Assembly: GCA_036351575.1 (NCBI GenBank)
Contig: JAZBPJ010000149.1
Location: 1-13,513, forward strand
Length of the DNA stretch: 13,513 nt
Source: JABDPF01 sp036351575
GTDB lineage: Bacteria; Pseudomonadota; Gammaproteobacteria; Xanthomonadales; SZUA-36
Direction: 5' to 3'
Below, piece by piece: positions 1 to 6,952 of this stretch. Position 1 is the stretch's first letter. Each line of letters begins with the position of its first letter. A program made the translations under genes and the position numbers. The notes below the pieces were generated by a model. The model saw only the letters and a list, made by a program, of their open reading frames with translations. It had not been told where the DNA came from and searched no databases.

Positions 1-1
1 C

Positions 2-2383
2 CTCACCGGCCGCGTCCAGGGCGTCGGCTTTCGCCCTTTCGTTTACAACAAGGCCGTCGAACTGGGCCTGGCCGGCAGCGTTTACAACGGCTCCGGCAAG
101 GTGTTCATCCACGCCGAGGGGCCCGGGGATGCCCTGGACCGTTTTGCACAGAAACTGCTCGACGCCGCCCCGCCGCTGGCGCGCCCGCAGCTGGCCTCGT
201 GCACCGAAGTCGAGCCGCGCGGGCTGGACGCGTTCACCATCGAAACCAGCGACTCAGGGGGTGAAGCCGAGATCCACGTGCCGCCGGACCTGTTCACCTG
301 CGATGATTGCCTGGCCGAATTGAGCGATCCCGGGGAACGGCGCCACGGTTACGCTTTTATCAACTGTACCCAGTGCGGACCGCGCTACACCATTATCACC
401 GCGATGCCCTACGACCGGCCCAACACGTCGATGGCCGATTTTCCGCTGTGCGCCGACTGCGCGGCCGAGTACGGCAATCCCGCGGACCGCCGTTTCCATG
501 CGCAGCCGCTGGCCTGCGCGGTTTGCGGGCCGAAACTGGAATTCGTTGCAGCTGCGGAAACGGCCGCTGGTTCACCGCTGGGCAAAGCGGTGGCGGCACT
601 GGAGGCGGGCAGGATAGTTGCCATCAAGGGAGTGGGCGGCTATCACCTGGCCTGCGATGCGCGGAATGAAAAGGCGGTCGCTGTTCTGAGAAAACGCAAG
701 CGCCGCCCGGACAAGCCGCTGGCGGTGATGTTTCCGCTGCGCGGGGATGACGGCCTGGACGCCGTTCGCGAACACATCGACCTCGACAACGTCTCCGCTG
801 CGGCCCTGCTGGACCCGGCGCGCCCGATCGTGCTGGCGCCGGTGAAATGCGATCAGCTCCCCGCGTCATCCCGGACCCCGGATCAAGTCCGGGGTGACGC
901 CAGCGGCCAATACACTTCGTCATCCCGGAATTTGCCGGCAGGCAAATATCCGGGATCTTCTTCACGGGCCTCCTTGCTCGCCCCTGGCCTCGCCCCCGGT
1001 CTGCGGGAACTCGGCGTCTTCCTTCCCTACAGCCCGCTGCACCACGAGCTGCTGAACCGTTTTGGCGGCCCGCTCGTCGCGACCTCGGGCAATATCAGCG
1101 GAGAGCCGGTGATCACGGTAAACGACGAGGCGCAGCAGCGCCTGGGCGCGATTGCCGACGCCTTCCTGCACCACGACCGGCCGATCGTTCGCCCCGCGGA
1201 CGACCCGGTCGTTCGCCCGATGGCCGGCCGCTCACGGATCATCCGCCCGGGTCGTGGTCTCGCGCCGATCGAACGGCAACTGCCGGCCCGCCTGGCTGCG
1301 CCGCTGCTGGCCACGGGCGGTCACATGAAAAACACGGTGGCCCTGGCCTGGGACGACCGGGTGGTGGTCTCTCCGCACATCGGCGACCTCGACAGCCCGC
1401 GCAGCAATGATGTATTTAATCAAGTAATCAATGAATTACAAAAACTATATGATGTAAGTTATGATTTCATTGCCTGCGACCTGCACCCGGGCTACGCCAG
1501 CACACGGTGGGCGCAGGGGCAGGGGCTGCCGGTGCTGCAGGTGCAGCACCACGCGGCGCATGCCTCGGCGCTGGCGGGAGAGCATCCCGGCGTCGAACGC
1601 TGGCTGGTGTTCACCTGGGACGGCGTCGGTTACGGTGATGACGGCACGCTGTGGGGCGGCGAGGCACTGGCAGGAAACCCGGGTGCCTGGCAGCGCGTCA
1701 GCAGCTTCAGACCGTTCCGCCTGGTCGGCGGTGACCGCGCCGGCCGTGAACCCTGGCGCAGCGCAGCCGCGCTGCTCTGGGATGATGGGCGCGAGTATTT
1801 CGTATCAGAACAAATTAGCAGCGCAGCCCTGCAGCTTGCCCATGATGGCTGGCAGCGCAATATCAATTCGTTCACCAGCAGCGCCGCCGGGCGCTTGTTC
1901 GATGCCGCCGCGGCGCTGGTGCTGGGCCGCGAGTCGGCCAGTTTCGAGGGACAGGGGCCGATGGAACTGGAACAGGCGGCGCAGCGGGGCTGTTCCGCGC
2001 TGAAGCTTCCCCTGGCCCTGGACGAACACGGTTTGCTGCGCGCGGACTGGTCGCCGCTGCTGCCCATGCTGAGGGATGAAGAACGTGAACCGGCCGAGCG
2101 CGCCGGCGTATTCCATGAAACCATGGCGCAGAGTCTCGTTGACCAGGCGCTGGAAATACGGCAGCGGACGCCTTTTGACGCCGTGGGCCTGAGCGGCGGC
2201 GTGTTCCAGAACCGCCTGCTCACCGAACGCGCAGTGCAGTTGCTGAAGGCTGCGGACATGGACGTCCGCCTGCATGAACACATTCCGGCCAACGACGGCG
2301 GCCTGTGTTTCGGCCAGGTGATCGAGGCATTAAGAAAATGTCATCCCGGGCTTGACCCGGGATCTTCAGCCGGCGTGCTGTAA
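2..2383 (+). CDS. hypF: Carbamoyltransferase HypF, hydrogenase maturation (5' partial)
   Basis: HypF transfers the carbamoyl group of carbamoyl phosphate, through an adenylate, to the C-terminal cysteine of HypE. This is the first step in making the CN ligand of [NiFe]-hydrogenase. The reading frame is open from base 2, so the start lies upstream and only the first few residues are missing. Numbering from base 2: an acylphosphatase domain opens with GRVQGVGFRPFVYN; four CxxC pairs follow at about residues 100/103, 122/125, 150/153 and 172/175 (zinc-finger-like region); then a YrdC-like domain; then a Kae1-like domain with VQHHAAHAS (about 514-522), GLSGGVFQN and PANDGG. The visible 793 residues exceed the roughly 750 typical of the family. 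The surplus is largely an insert near residues 283-323 made of palindromic repeats, and the last ~15 codons also come from a repeat. A short AT-rich tract at 1404-1471 is anomalous. Identification is very secure. Confidence 0.97.
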   Translation, partial: LTGRVQGVGFRPFVYNKAVELGLAGSVYNGSGKVFIHAEGPGDALDRFAQKLLDAAPPLARPQLASCTEVEPRGLDAFTIETSDSGGEAEIHVPPDLFTCDDCLAELSDPGERRHGYAFINCTQCGPRYTIITAMPYDRPNTSMADFPLCADCAAEYGNPADRRFHAQPLACAVCGPKLEFVAAAETAAGSPLGKAVAALEAGRIVAIKGVGGYHLACDARNEKAVAVLRKRKRRPDKPLAVMFPLRGDDGLDAVREHIDLDNVSAAALLDPARPIVLAPVKCDQLPASSRTPDQVRGDASGQYTSSSRNLPAGKYPGSSSRASLLAPGLAPGLRELGVFLPYSPLHHELLNRFGGPLVATSGNISGEPVITVNDEAQQRLGAIADAFLHHDRPIVRPADDPVVRPMAGRSRIIRPGRGLAPIERQLPARLAAPLLATGGHMKNTVALAWDDRVVVSPHIGDLDSPRSNDVFNQVINELQKLYDVSYDFIACDLHPGYASTRWAQGQGLPVLQVQHHAAHASALAGEHPGVERWLVFTWDGVGYGDDGTLWGGEALAGNPGAWQRVSSFRPFRLVGGDRAGREPWRSAAALLWDDGREYFVSEQISSAALQLAHDGWQRNINSFTSSAAGRLFDAAAALVLGRESASFEGQGPMELEQAAQRGCSALKLPLALDEHGLLRADWSPLLPMLRDEEREPAERAGVFHETMAQSLVDQALEIRQRTPFDAVGLSGGVFQNRLLTERAVQLLKAADMDVRLHEHIPANDGGLCFGQVIEALRKCHPGLDPGSSAGVL
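863..900. repeat. REP-like palindrome inside hypF (first of two)
   Basis: The arms GCGTCATCCCGGAC and GTCCGGGGTGACGC pair over 14 bp, with one G-T wobble, around a 10-nt loop. The same GTCATCCCGG head opens the repeats at 918, 2340, 4948, 5008, 5068 and 5129. The element lies in the hypF reading frame and adds no stop codon. It is read as part of a Ser/Arg/Pro/Asp-rich insert (SSRTPDQVRGD). Confidence 0.85.
918..956. repeat. REP-like palindrome inside hypF (second of two)
   Basis: The core ATCCCGGAATTTGCC (922-936) pairs with GGCAAATATCCGGGAT (941-956) around a GGCA loop, with a small internal mismatch. It shares the CGTCATCCCGG head with the preceding element but has a different interior, so it is a second family member rather than a simple duplication. 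It is translated in frame as SSSRNLPAGKYPGSSS. Confidence 0.82.
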
Positions 2384-2420
2384 GATTCCGGATAACCGCT
2401 CTGCGGTTTCCGGAATGACG
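2339..2420. repeat. ~80-bp composite palindromic repeat supplying the hypF 3' end
   Basis: Two palindromes lie in tandem. ATCCCGGG (2343-2350) pairs with CCCGGGAT (2356-2363). ATTCCGGA plus AACCGC (2385-2399) pairs with GCGGTT plus TCCGGAAT (2403-2416) around a TCT loop. A close copy with only a handful of differences lies at 5131-5210. The hypF stop codon (2381-2383) falls between the two palindromes, so the final codons (CHPGLDPGSS and following) are repeat-derived. Confidence 0.88.
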
Positions 2421-2460
2421 AGAAAGGGCGCCGTCAGCACATTGAACAACGGGTAGACGA

Positions 2461-3477
2461 ATGCAAGACAAGTACATCAGCCTGGCCCACGGCAACGGCG
2501 GCCGCTACATGCGCGAACTGATCGCGGAAATCTTCGCGCGCCACCTGTCGAACCCGGAGTCCCCAGACGGGCTCGACGTTACGCTGGACGCCGCGCCGAT
2601 CGCGCTCGGTGAGGGCGAGCCCTGCATGACGACCGATGGCTTTATCGTCCAGCCGCTGGAGTTTCCCGGCGGGGATATCGGGTCGCTGGCGGTCAACGGC
2701 ACGGTCAACGACCTGGCGGTTTCCGGCGCCGCTCCAAAATACCTGTCACTGAACGCCTTTATCGAGGAAGGCCTGGAAATCGCGACCCTGGACCGCATCG
2801 TCGCCAGCCTCGCCCGGGCGGCCCAGGAGGCGAACGTGCAGGTCGTGGCGGGCGACACCAAGGTGCTGCCGCGCGGCGAGGGCGGTGGGCTGTATCTCGC
2901 CACCGCCGGAGTCGGCCTGCGGCCGCCGGGCGTGGACCTGGGCATGCACCGGATTCGGCCCGGCGACCGGGTGCTCGTTTCCGGCCCGGTCGGCGACCAC
3001 GGCATCTGCGTGATGCTGGCCCGCGAGGATTTCGAAATCAGCGGCGACGTGCGCTCCGACTGCGGTAACGTGATCGAGCTGGCGCGCAGCGCGATGGAGT
3101 TCGACGGCCTGCGTTTCATGCGTGACCCGACGCGCGCGGGGCTGGCCGGCGTGGCCTGGGAAATCACGCGGCATGCGGGTGTCGGCCTGCGCCTGCTCGA
3201 AACGGAGGTGCCCGTTCGTGACCCGGTGCGCATGGTCTGCGAAATGCTGGGATACGATCCCTACTACCTGGCCTGCGAGGGGCGTTGCGTCGCGGTCGTC
3301 GAGGCCGGCCAGGCCGGCGCCCTGCTCGAGCGCTGGCGTGCGCTGCCGTCCGGTGCGGGCGCCGCGATTATCGGCACGGTGGAAGAGGGCGCCCCGCGCG
3401 TCGTGCTGGAGACAGTGTTGGCCGGTGAGCGCATACTGGAGGACCTGGAAGAGGATCCGCTGCCGCGCATTTGCTGA
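2461..3477 (+). CDS. hypE: Hydrogenase expression/formation protein HypE
   Basis: HypE is a PurM/AIR-synthase-like ATPase. It accepts a carbamoyl group from HypF on its C-terminal cysteine and dehydrates it to a thiocyanate, which is then passed to the HypC-HypD iron complex. The 338-residue product has the family's usual length, starts with an LAHGNGG glycine-rich motif near residues 8-14, carries the ATP-binding strand TDGFIVQPLEFPGGDIG (about 58-74), and ends in the diagnostic PRIC, with Cys338 as the modified residue. It lies 77 bp after hypF on the same strand; the gap is mostly the palindromic repeat. The ATG at 2461 has only a weak upstream ribosome-binding sequence, but it matches the family N-terminus. 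Nothing appears damaged, so both partners of this step look functional apart from the oddities noted in HypF. Confidence 0.97.
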   Translation: MQDKYISLAHGNGGRYMRELIAEIFARHLSNPESPDGLDVTLDAAPIALGEGEPCMTTDGFIVQPLEFPGGDIGSLAVNGTVNDLAVSGAAPKYLSLNAFIEEGLEIATLDRIVASLARAAQEANVQVVAGDTKVLPRGEGGGLYLATAGVGLRPPGVDLGMHRIRPGDRVLVSGPVGDHGICVMLAREDFEISGDVRSDCGNVIELARSAMEFDGLRFMRDPTRAGLAGVAWEITRHAGVGLRLLETEVPVRDPVRMVCEMLGYDPYYLACEGRCVAVVEAGQAGALLERWRALPSGAGAAIIGTVEEGAPRVVLETVLAGERILEDLEEDPLPRIC

Positions 3478-3555
3478 AGGCCGCCTGTTCGCGGTTGAAG
3501 GCGGGTTGCCCGGGGCGGTATCGTGAGCGTGAACCCCTGACAGGGAGAAGACATC

Positions 3556-4014
3556 ATGGCGGGACTGTATTTCGAGGAATTTGAACCGGGGCAGGTGTTT
3601 CGGCACCCGATACGCCGAACGATCACGGAGTCGGACAACGTGCTGTTCAGTACGCTAACCCACAATCCGGCCGCGCTGCACCTCGACGAGGAGTACTGCA
3701 AAACGCACACCGAGTACGGACAGCGCATCGTCAACAGCTGCCTGACGCTGAGCCTGATGGTCGGTATCTCGGTCAACGACACCACACTGGGCACGGCGGT
3801 CGCCAACCTGGGCTATGAAGACGTGCAGTTTCCGGCCCCGCTGTTTCACGGCGACACGCTGCACGTGGAAACCGAGGTTCTCGAACAGCGCGACAGCCGC
3901 TCGCGCCCGGACAACGGCATCGTCATATTCGAACACCGCGCCTACAACCAGCGCGACGAGCTGGTGGGCCGCTGCAAGCGTATCGCGCTGATGTTGAGAA
4001 AGCTCTCGGCATGA
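3556..4014 (+). CDS. MaoC-family enoyl-CoA hydratase/dehydratase
   Basis: A 152-residue single-hotdog protein. An SD-like GGGAG (3543-3547) lies 8 nt before the ATG. The hydratase region is recognisable at residues 34-44 (LTHNPAALHLD), with a conserved-looking His42. The classical R-hydratase signature GDxNPxH has its catalytic Asp replaced here, with His36 before Asn37-Pro38 and two extra residues before His42. From memory, a similar pattern occurs in the itaconyl/mesaconyl-CoA hydratase branch of the family. The gene overlaps the CitE-like lyase by 4 bp (ATGA), so the two are translationally coupled and probably act on successive CoA intermediates. Candidate substrates are methylglutaconyl-CoA, because of the liu genes downstream, or itaconyl/mesaconyl-CoA. 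Family assignment is firm; substrate is inference. Confidence 0.88.
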   Translation: MAGLYFEEFEPGQVFRHPIRRTITESDNVLFSTLTHNPAALHLDEEYCKTHTEYGQRIVNSCLTLSLMVGISVNDTTLGTAVANLGYEDVQFPAPLFHGDTLHVETEVLEQRDSRSRPDNGIVIFEHRAYNQRDELVGRCKRIALMLRKLSA

Positions 4015-4874
4015 AGGCCCGGTCCTGGCTGTTCGTTCCCGCGGACAGCGATAAAAAGCTCTCCCGCATCGGCTCCACCGGCGCGGACAGGTACCTGCTC
4101 GACCTGGAAGACTCGGTGTCGATCGCCAACAAGCCGAGAGCCAGGGAATTGGCGGCAGGGTTTCTGCGCGAGAGCGAAGTGGAACGTGAGCGCCTGTGGG
4201 TGCGCGTCAACCCGGTCACTGGAAACGAATTTGAACGCGACCTGGAAGCGGTGATGCCTGCCGGCCCCGGCGGCATCCTGCTGCCCAAGTCGCGCGGGCC
4301 CGAAGACGTACAGGCGCTGGCGCAGCGGCTGGATGTCCTGGAAAAACGGCAGGGTCTGCCAGCCGGCAGCACGCAGATCATCGCGCTCGTGACCGAGACG
4401 CCGGAAGCCCTGTTCACGCTGGGCGGATACGGTGCCTGCACACCCCGCCTGGCCGGCCTGACCTGGGGCGCCGAGGACCTTGGCAGCGCCATCGGGGCAA
4501 CGGAACGGCGGGATGCTGATGGTGAATGGACGCCGCCGTTCCAGGTGGTGCGCAGCCTCGCCCTGTTCGCGGCGCACGCCGCCGGCGTGCCGGCGATCGA
4601 TACCATTCATGCCGACTTCGGCGACGCGCAAGGTCTGTCGCGTTCCCTGGAGCAGGCCCGGCGCGATGGTTTCAGCGCCAAGCTCGCCATCCACCCGGCC
4701 CAGGTTGATGCCATCAACCGGGCCTTCAGCCCGACGCAGCAGGAAATCGAGCGCGCCAGGCGCATCGTCGAACTGTTCGACGCCAACCCGGATGCGGGTG
4801 TGCTGGAAATGGACGGCCAGATGCTCGACCGGCCGCATTTGCTGCACGCCAGGCGACTCCTTTCCGCGCTCTAG
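4011..4874 (+). CDS. HpcH/HpaI aldolase / CitE-like CoA-ester lyase
   Basis: A 287-residue TIM-barrel lyase of the CitE superfamily, which cleaves 3-hydroxyacyl-CoA esters such as citramalyl-CoA, malyl-CoA or HMG-CoA using Mg2+. Landmarks: RSWLFVPA (4-11); DLEDSV (31-36); RVNP with Arg65, the usual CoA/carboxylate-binding arginine; VTETPEA with Glu129 and GAEDLG with Asp156, the two acidic residues expected to bind metal; and KLAIHPAQV (224-232) near the C-terminus. Length is normal for stand-alone lyases, and there is no sign of citrate lyase alpha or gamma subunits, so citrate fermentation is unlikely. It is coupled by a 4-bp overlap to the MaoC gene. A role as (R)-HMG-CoA or citramalyl-CoA lyase fits the liu context; this remains inference. 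Confidence 0.9.
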   Translation: MKARSWLFVPADSDKKLSRIGSTGADRYLLDLEDSVSIANKPRARELAAGFLRESEVERERLWVRVNPVTGNEFERDLEAVMPAGPGGILLPKSRGPEDVQALAQRLDVLEKRQGLPAGSTQIIALVTETPEALFTLGGYGACTPRLAGLTWGAEDLGSAIGATERRDADGEWTPPFQVVRSLALFAAHAAGVPAIDTIHADFGDAQGLSRSLEQARRDGFSAKLAIHPAQVDAINRAFSPTQQEIERARRIVELFDANPDAGVLEMDGQMLDRPHLLHARRLLSAL

Positions 4875-4947
4875 GCGAACGGCCTTTTAAAAAAACCCGG
4901 CCTGCAGCTTTAATTTCTTGAATCGGGCTTCCTCAATTGTTACCGGC

Positions 4948-5128
4948 CGTCATCCCGGCCCCGGATAAATGCTGCGCATTTTTCAGTGGTGACGGGTAAT
5001 TAGGAAACGTCATCCCGGCCCCGGATAAATGCTGCGCATTTTCCGGGGTGACGGGGGATTAAGGAAACGTCATTCCGGCCCCGGATAAATGCTGCGCATT
5101 TTTCAGTGGTGACGGGGGATTAAGGAAA
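4948..5128. repeat. Three tandem ~60-bp palindromic repeats
   Basis: Units run 4948-5007, 5008-5067 and 5068-5128 (60, 60 and 61 bp). Each begins CGTCAT[C/T]CCGGCCCCGG, contains the palindrome AAATGC-TGC-GCATTT, and ends GGTGACGGG followed by an AT-rich spacer. Only the middle unit keeps the full outer stem (CGTCATCCCGG with CCGGGGTGACG). In the other two the 3' arm has become CAGTGGTGACG. The head matches the repeats in hypF. With the next repeat they fill most of the 481-bp gap between the lyase gene and liuR, where I see no gene. Confidence 0.9.
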
Positions 5129-5210
5129 CGTCATCCCGGGCTTGACCCGGGATCTTCTCCGGGCGTGCGGTAAGATTCCGGATAACCGCTCCGCGGCTTC
5201 CGGAATGACG
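5129..5210. repeat. Second copy of the ~80-bp composite repeat
   Basis: Nearly identical over its whole length to 2339-2420, including both palindromes (TCATCCCGGG...CCCGGGATC and TTCCGGATAACCGC...CCGGAATGACG). It abuts the third 60-bp tandem unit. Here it is intergenic, whereas the other copy provides the end of hypF. Confidence 0.88.
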
Positions 5211-5320
5211 TGAAAGAGCGCCGTCTCGAGCGTGCCTGGAAAGGGGCTGTTCCATCAACCTTGTACCTGCTTGCTTAAGGCGTATTTCAGACAAGCTCTC
5301 AAAAGGCCGTTCGCCAGTAA

Positions 5321-5349
5321 TTTACGTTTACGTTAACGTAAGGTAGACT
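5321..5349 (+). promoter_or_regulatory. LiuR-type operator with overlapping promoter
   Basis: A perfect 14-bp palindrome, TTACGTTAACGTAA, spans 5328-5341, 14 bp before the liuR start codon. A third ACGT (5324-5327) precedes it, so ACGT recurs three times at exact 6-bp steps. This resembles the ACGT-centred palindromes reported for LiuR in proteobacteria. A possible -35 (TTTACG, 5321-5326) and -10 (TAGACT, 5344-5349) flank it with a 17-bp spacer. That would place the transcript start almost at the ATG, so the promoter elements are tentative while the palindrome is certain. Confidence 0.72.
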
Positions 5350-5355
5350 GAAAAG

Positions 5356-5757
5356 ATGAATCATTCCTACCACATTGGGGAACTCGCCGAGGAATTCGGC
5401 GTGACCACGCGCACCATCCGCTTTTACGAGGAAAAAGGCCTGCTGTCGCCCCGTCGCGAAGGCCAGCAACGCTGTTACAGTGCGGCCGACCGCACCAAGC
5501 TGCGCCTGATCCTGCGCGGCAAGCGGCTGGGCTTCAGCCTCGACGAGAGCGCGGAAATCATTCGCATGTACGGCGCGCCCGGCAGCAGCCGCAAGCAACT
5601 GGAAGCCCTGATGAAAAAGATCGCCGACAAGAGGCGGCAGTTGCAGGAGCAAAGGCGTGAACTCGACGCCATGCTCACAGAAATGGACCAGGCGGAGCAA
5701 CGCTGCTCCGAGGCGCTGGCCCGCCTGGACAAGCAGACGAAAACGGAGACGTCATGA
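5356..5757 (+). CDS. liuR: MerR-family transcriptional regulator LiuR
   Basis: A 133-residue MerR-type regulator. The N-terminal winged helix-turn-helix is clear (YHIGELAEEFGVTTRTIRFYEEKGLL, residues 5-30, followed by the wing RREGQQRCYS). A long helix rich in charged residues and Gln (about 80-125) forms the dimerisation coiled coil. No C-terminal metal-binding Cys/His cluster is seen, which argues against a metal or redox sensor. It is the first gene of the unit, overlaps liuA by 4 bp (ATGA) and has an ACGT palindrome just upstream. This is the known arrangement of liuR in gammaproteobacterial liu operons, so autoregulation and control of the leucine genes by a pathway intermediate are likely. 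The name is inferred from family plus context. Confidence 0.9.
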   Translation: MNHSYHIGELAEEFGVTTRTIRFYEEKGLLSPRREGQQRCYSAADRTKLRLILRGKRLGFSLDESAEIIRMYGAPGSSRKQLEALMKKIADKRRQLQEQRRELDAMLTEMDQAEQRCSEALARLDKQTKTETS

Positions 5758-6929
5758 ACACACACTTTCCTTCGCTGGATTTCGACCTCGGTGAAGACAT
5801 CGAGATGCTGCGCGAGACGGTATACCAGTTCGCCAGGGCGGAAATCGCTCCACTGGCGGCGGACATCGATCGCGAAAACCGCTTTCCCGAGAAACTCTGG
5901 CCCAAGCTGGGCGAGATGGGTCTTCTGGGTATCACGGTGGAAGAGGACTACGGCGGCAGCGGCCTGGGATACCTCGCGCACTGCGTGGCGATGGAAGAAA
6001 TCAGCCGCGCCTCGGCCTCGATCGGGCTGTCCTACGGCGCCCACTCCAACCTGTGCCTGAACCAGATTCGCCGCAATGGAACAGAAGAACAGAAACGGCG
6101 CTGGCTGCCTGACCTGTGTTCCGGAGAAAAGATCGGCGCGCTGGCCATGTCCGAGCACCAGTCCGGTTCCGACGTGGTCAGCATGAAACTGACCGCCGCA
6201 AAGGACGGTGACGGCTACCGTCTCAGCGGCAACAAGATGTGGATCACCAACGGGCCGGAAGCCAGCGTTTTCGTGGTCTATGCCAAGACCGATGCGGCGG
6301 CCGGCTCAGGCGGCATTACCGCTTTCATCGTCGAGGCGGACAGCGCAGGCTTCAGCCGCGGCCCCAAGCTGGACAAGCTCGGCATGCGCGGCTCGAACAC
6401 CTGTGAGCTGGTGTTCGACGATTGCTTCGTGCCCGCCGAAAACGTGCTGGGGGAGGTGAACCGCGGCGTCGGCATCCTGATGTCCGGGCTGGACTACGAA
6501 CGCACGGTCCTGGCGGCCGGCCCGGTCGGCATCATGCAGGCCTGCCTGGATGTCGTGGAACCCTACCTGCACGAACGCAAGCAGTTTGGAAAGAGCATCG
6601 GCGAGTTCCAGCTCATGCAGGGCAAGGTGGCTGACATGTACACCACGCTGAGCGCGTCGCGGGCCTACCTTTACGCCGTGGCCACCAACTGCGACCGCGG
6701 GCGGGAAAAACGCAAGGACGCGGCCGGCGTGATCCTCTATACCTCGGAAAATGCGACGAAGATGGCCCTCGAGGCCATCCAGTGCCTGGGCGGCAACGGC
6801 TACATCAACGACTATCCCGCCGGGCGGCTGCTGCGCGACGCCAAGTTGTACGAGATCGGCGCGGGCACCAACGAGATCCGCCGCATGCTGATCGGGCGCG
6901 AGCTGTTCGAAGAAACCCGTACGCTGTAG
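5754..6929 (+). CDS. liuA: Isovaleryl-CoA dehydrogenase
   Basis: A flavoprotein acyl-CoA dehydrogenase of 391 residues that oxidises isovaleryl-CoA to 3-methylcrotonyl-CoA and passes electrons to ETF. The class is set by the active site. The catalytic base is Glu249 in GLDYERTVLAAGP, as in isovaleryl-CoA dehydrogenases. The position that holds the catalytic Glu in medium- and short-chain enzymes is glycine-rich here (EIGAGTNEIRR, about 367-377). Other landmarks are the FAD-binding AMSEHQSGSDV (131-141, where most relatives have EPxAGSD), KMWITNG (161-167) and the C-terminal QCLGGNGYINDYPAGRLLRDAK. Its ATG overlaps the liuR stop, and a GGAG lies 5 nt upstream. Complete and normal in length. 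Confidence 0.96.
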   Translation: MNTHFPSLDFDLGEDIEMLRETVYQFARAEIAPLAADIDRENRFPEKLWPKLGEMGLLGITVEEDYGGSGLGYLAHCVAMEEISRASASIGLSYGAHSNLCLNQIRRNGTEEQKRRWLPDLCSGEKIGALAMSEHQSGSDVVSMKLTAAKDGDGYRLSGNKMWITNGPEASVFVVYAKTDAAAGSGGITAFIVEADSAGFSRGPKLDKLGMRGSNTCELVFDDCFVPAENVLGEVNRGVGILMSGLDYERTVLAAGPVGIMQACLDVVEPYLHERKQFGKSIGEFQLMQGKVADMYTTLSASRAYLYAVATNCDRGREKRKDAAGVILYTSENATKMALEAIQCLGGNGYINDYPAGRLLRDAKLYEIGAGTNEIRRMLIGRELFEETRTL

Positions 6930-6952
6930 AACCAATTGAAGGGATCGCAATC

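Noticed and set aside
4948..5128. Possible CRISPR array
   Set aside because: The ~60-bp units are repeated over nearly their full length and lack unique spacers. They are tandem palindromic repeats.
6782..6952. Longer liuB reading frame starting inside liuA
   Set aside because: The extension is out-of-frame liuA sequence. The ATG at 6953 has a strong ribosome-binding site and the family N-terminus.
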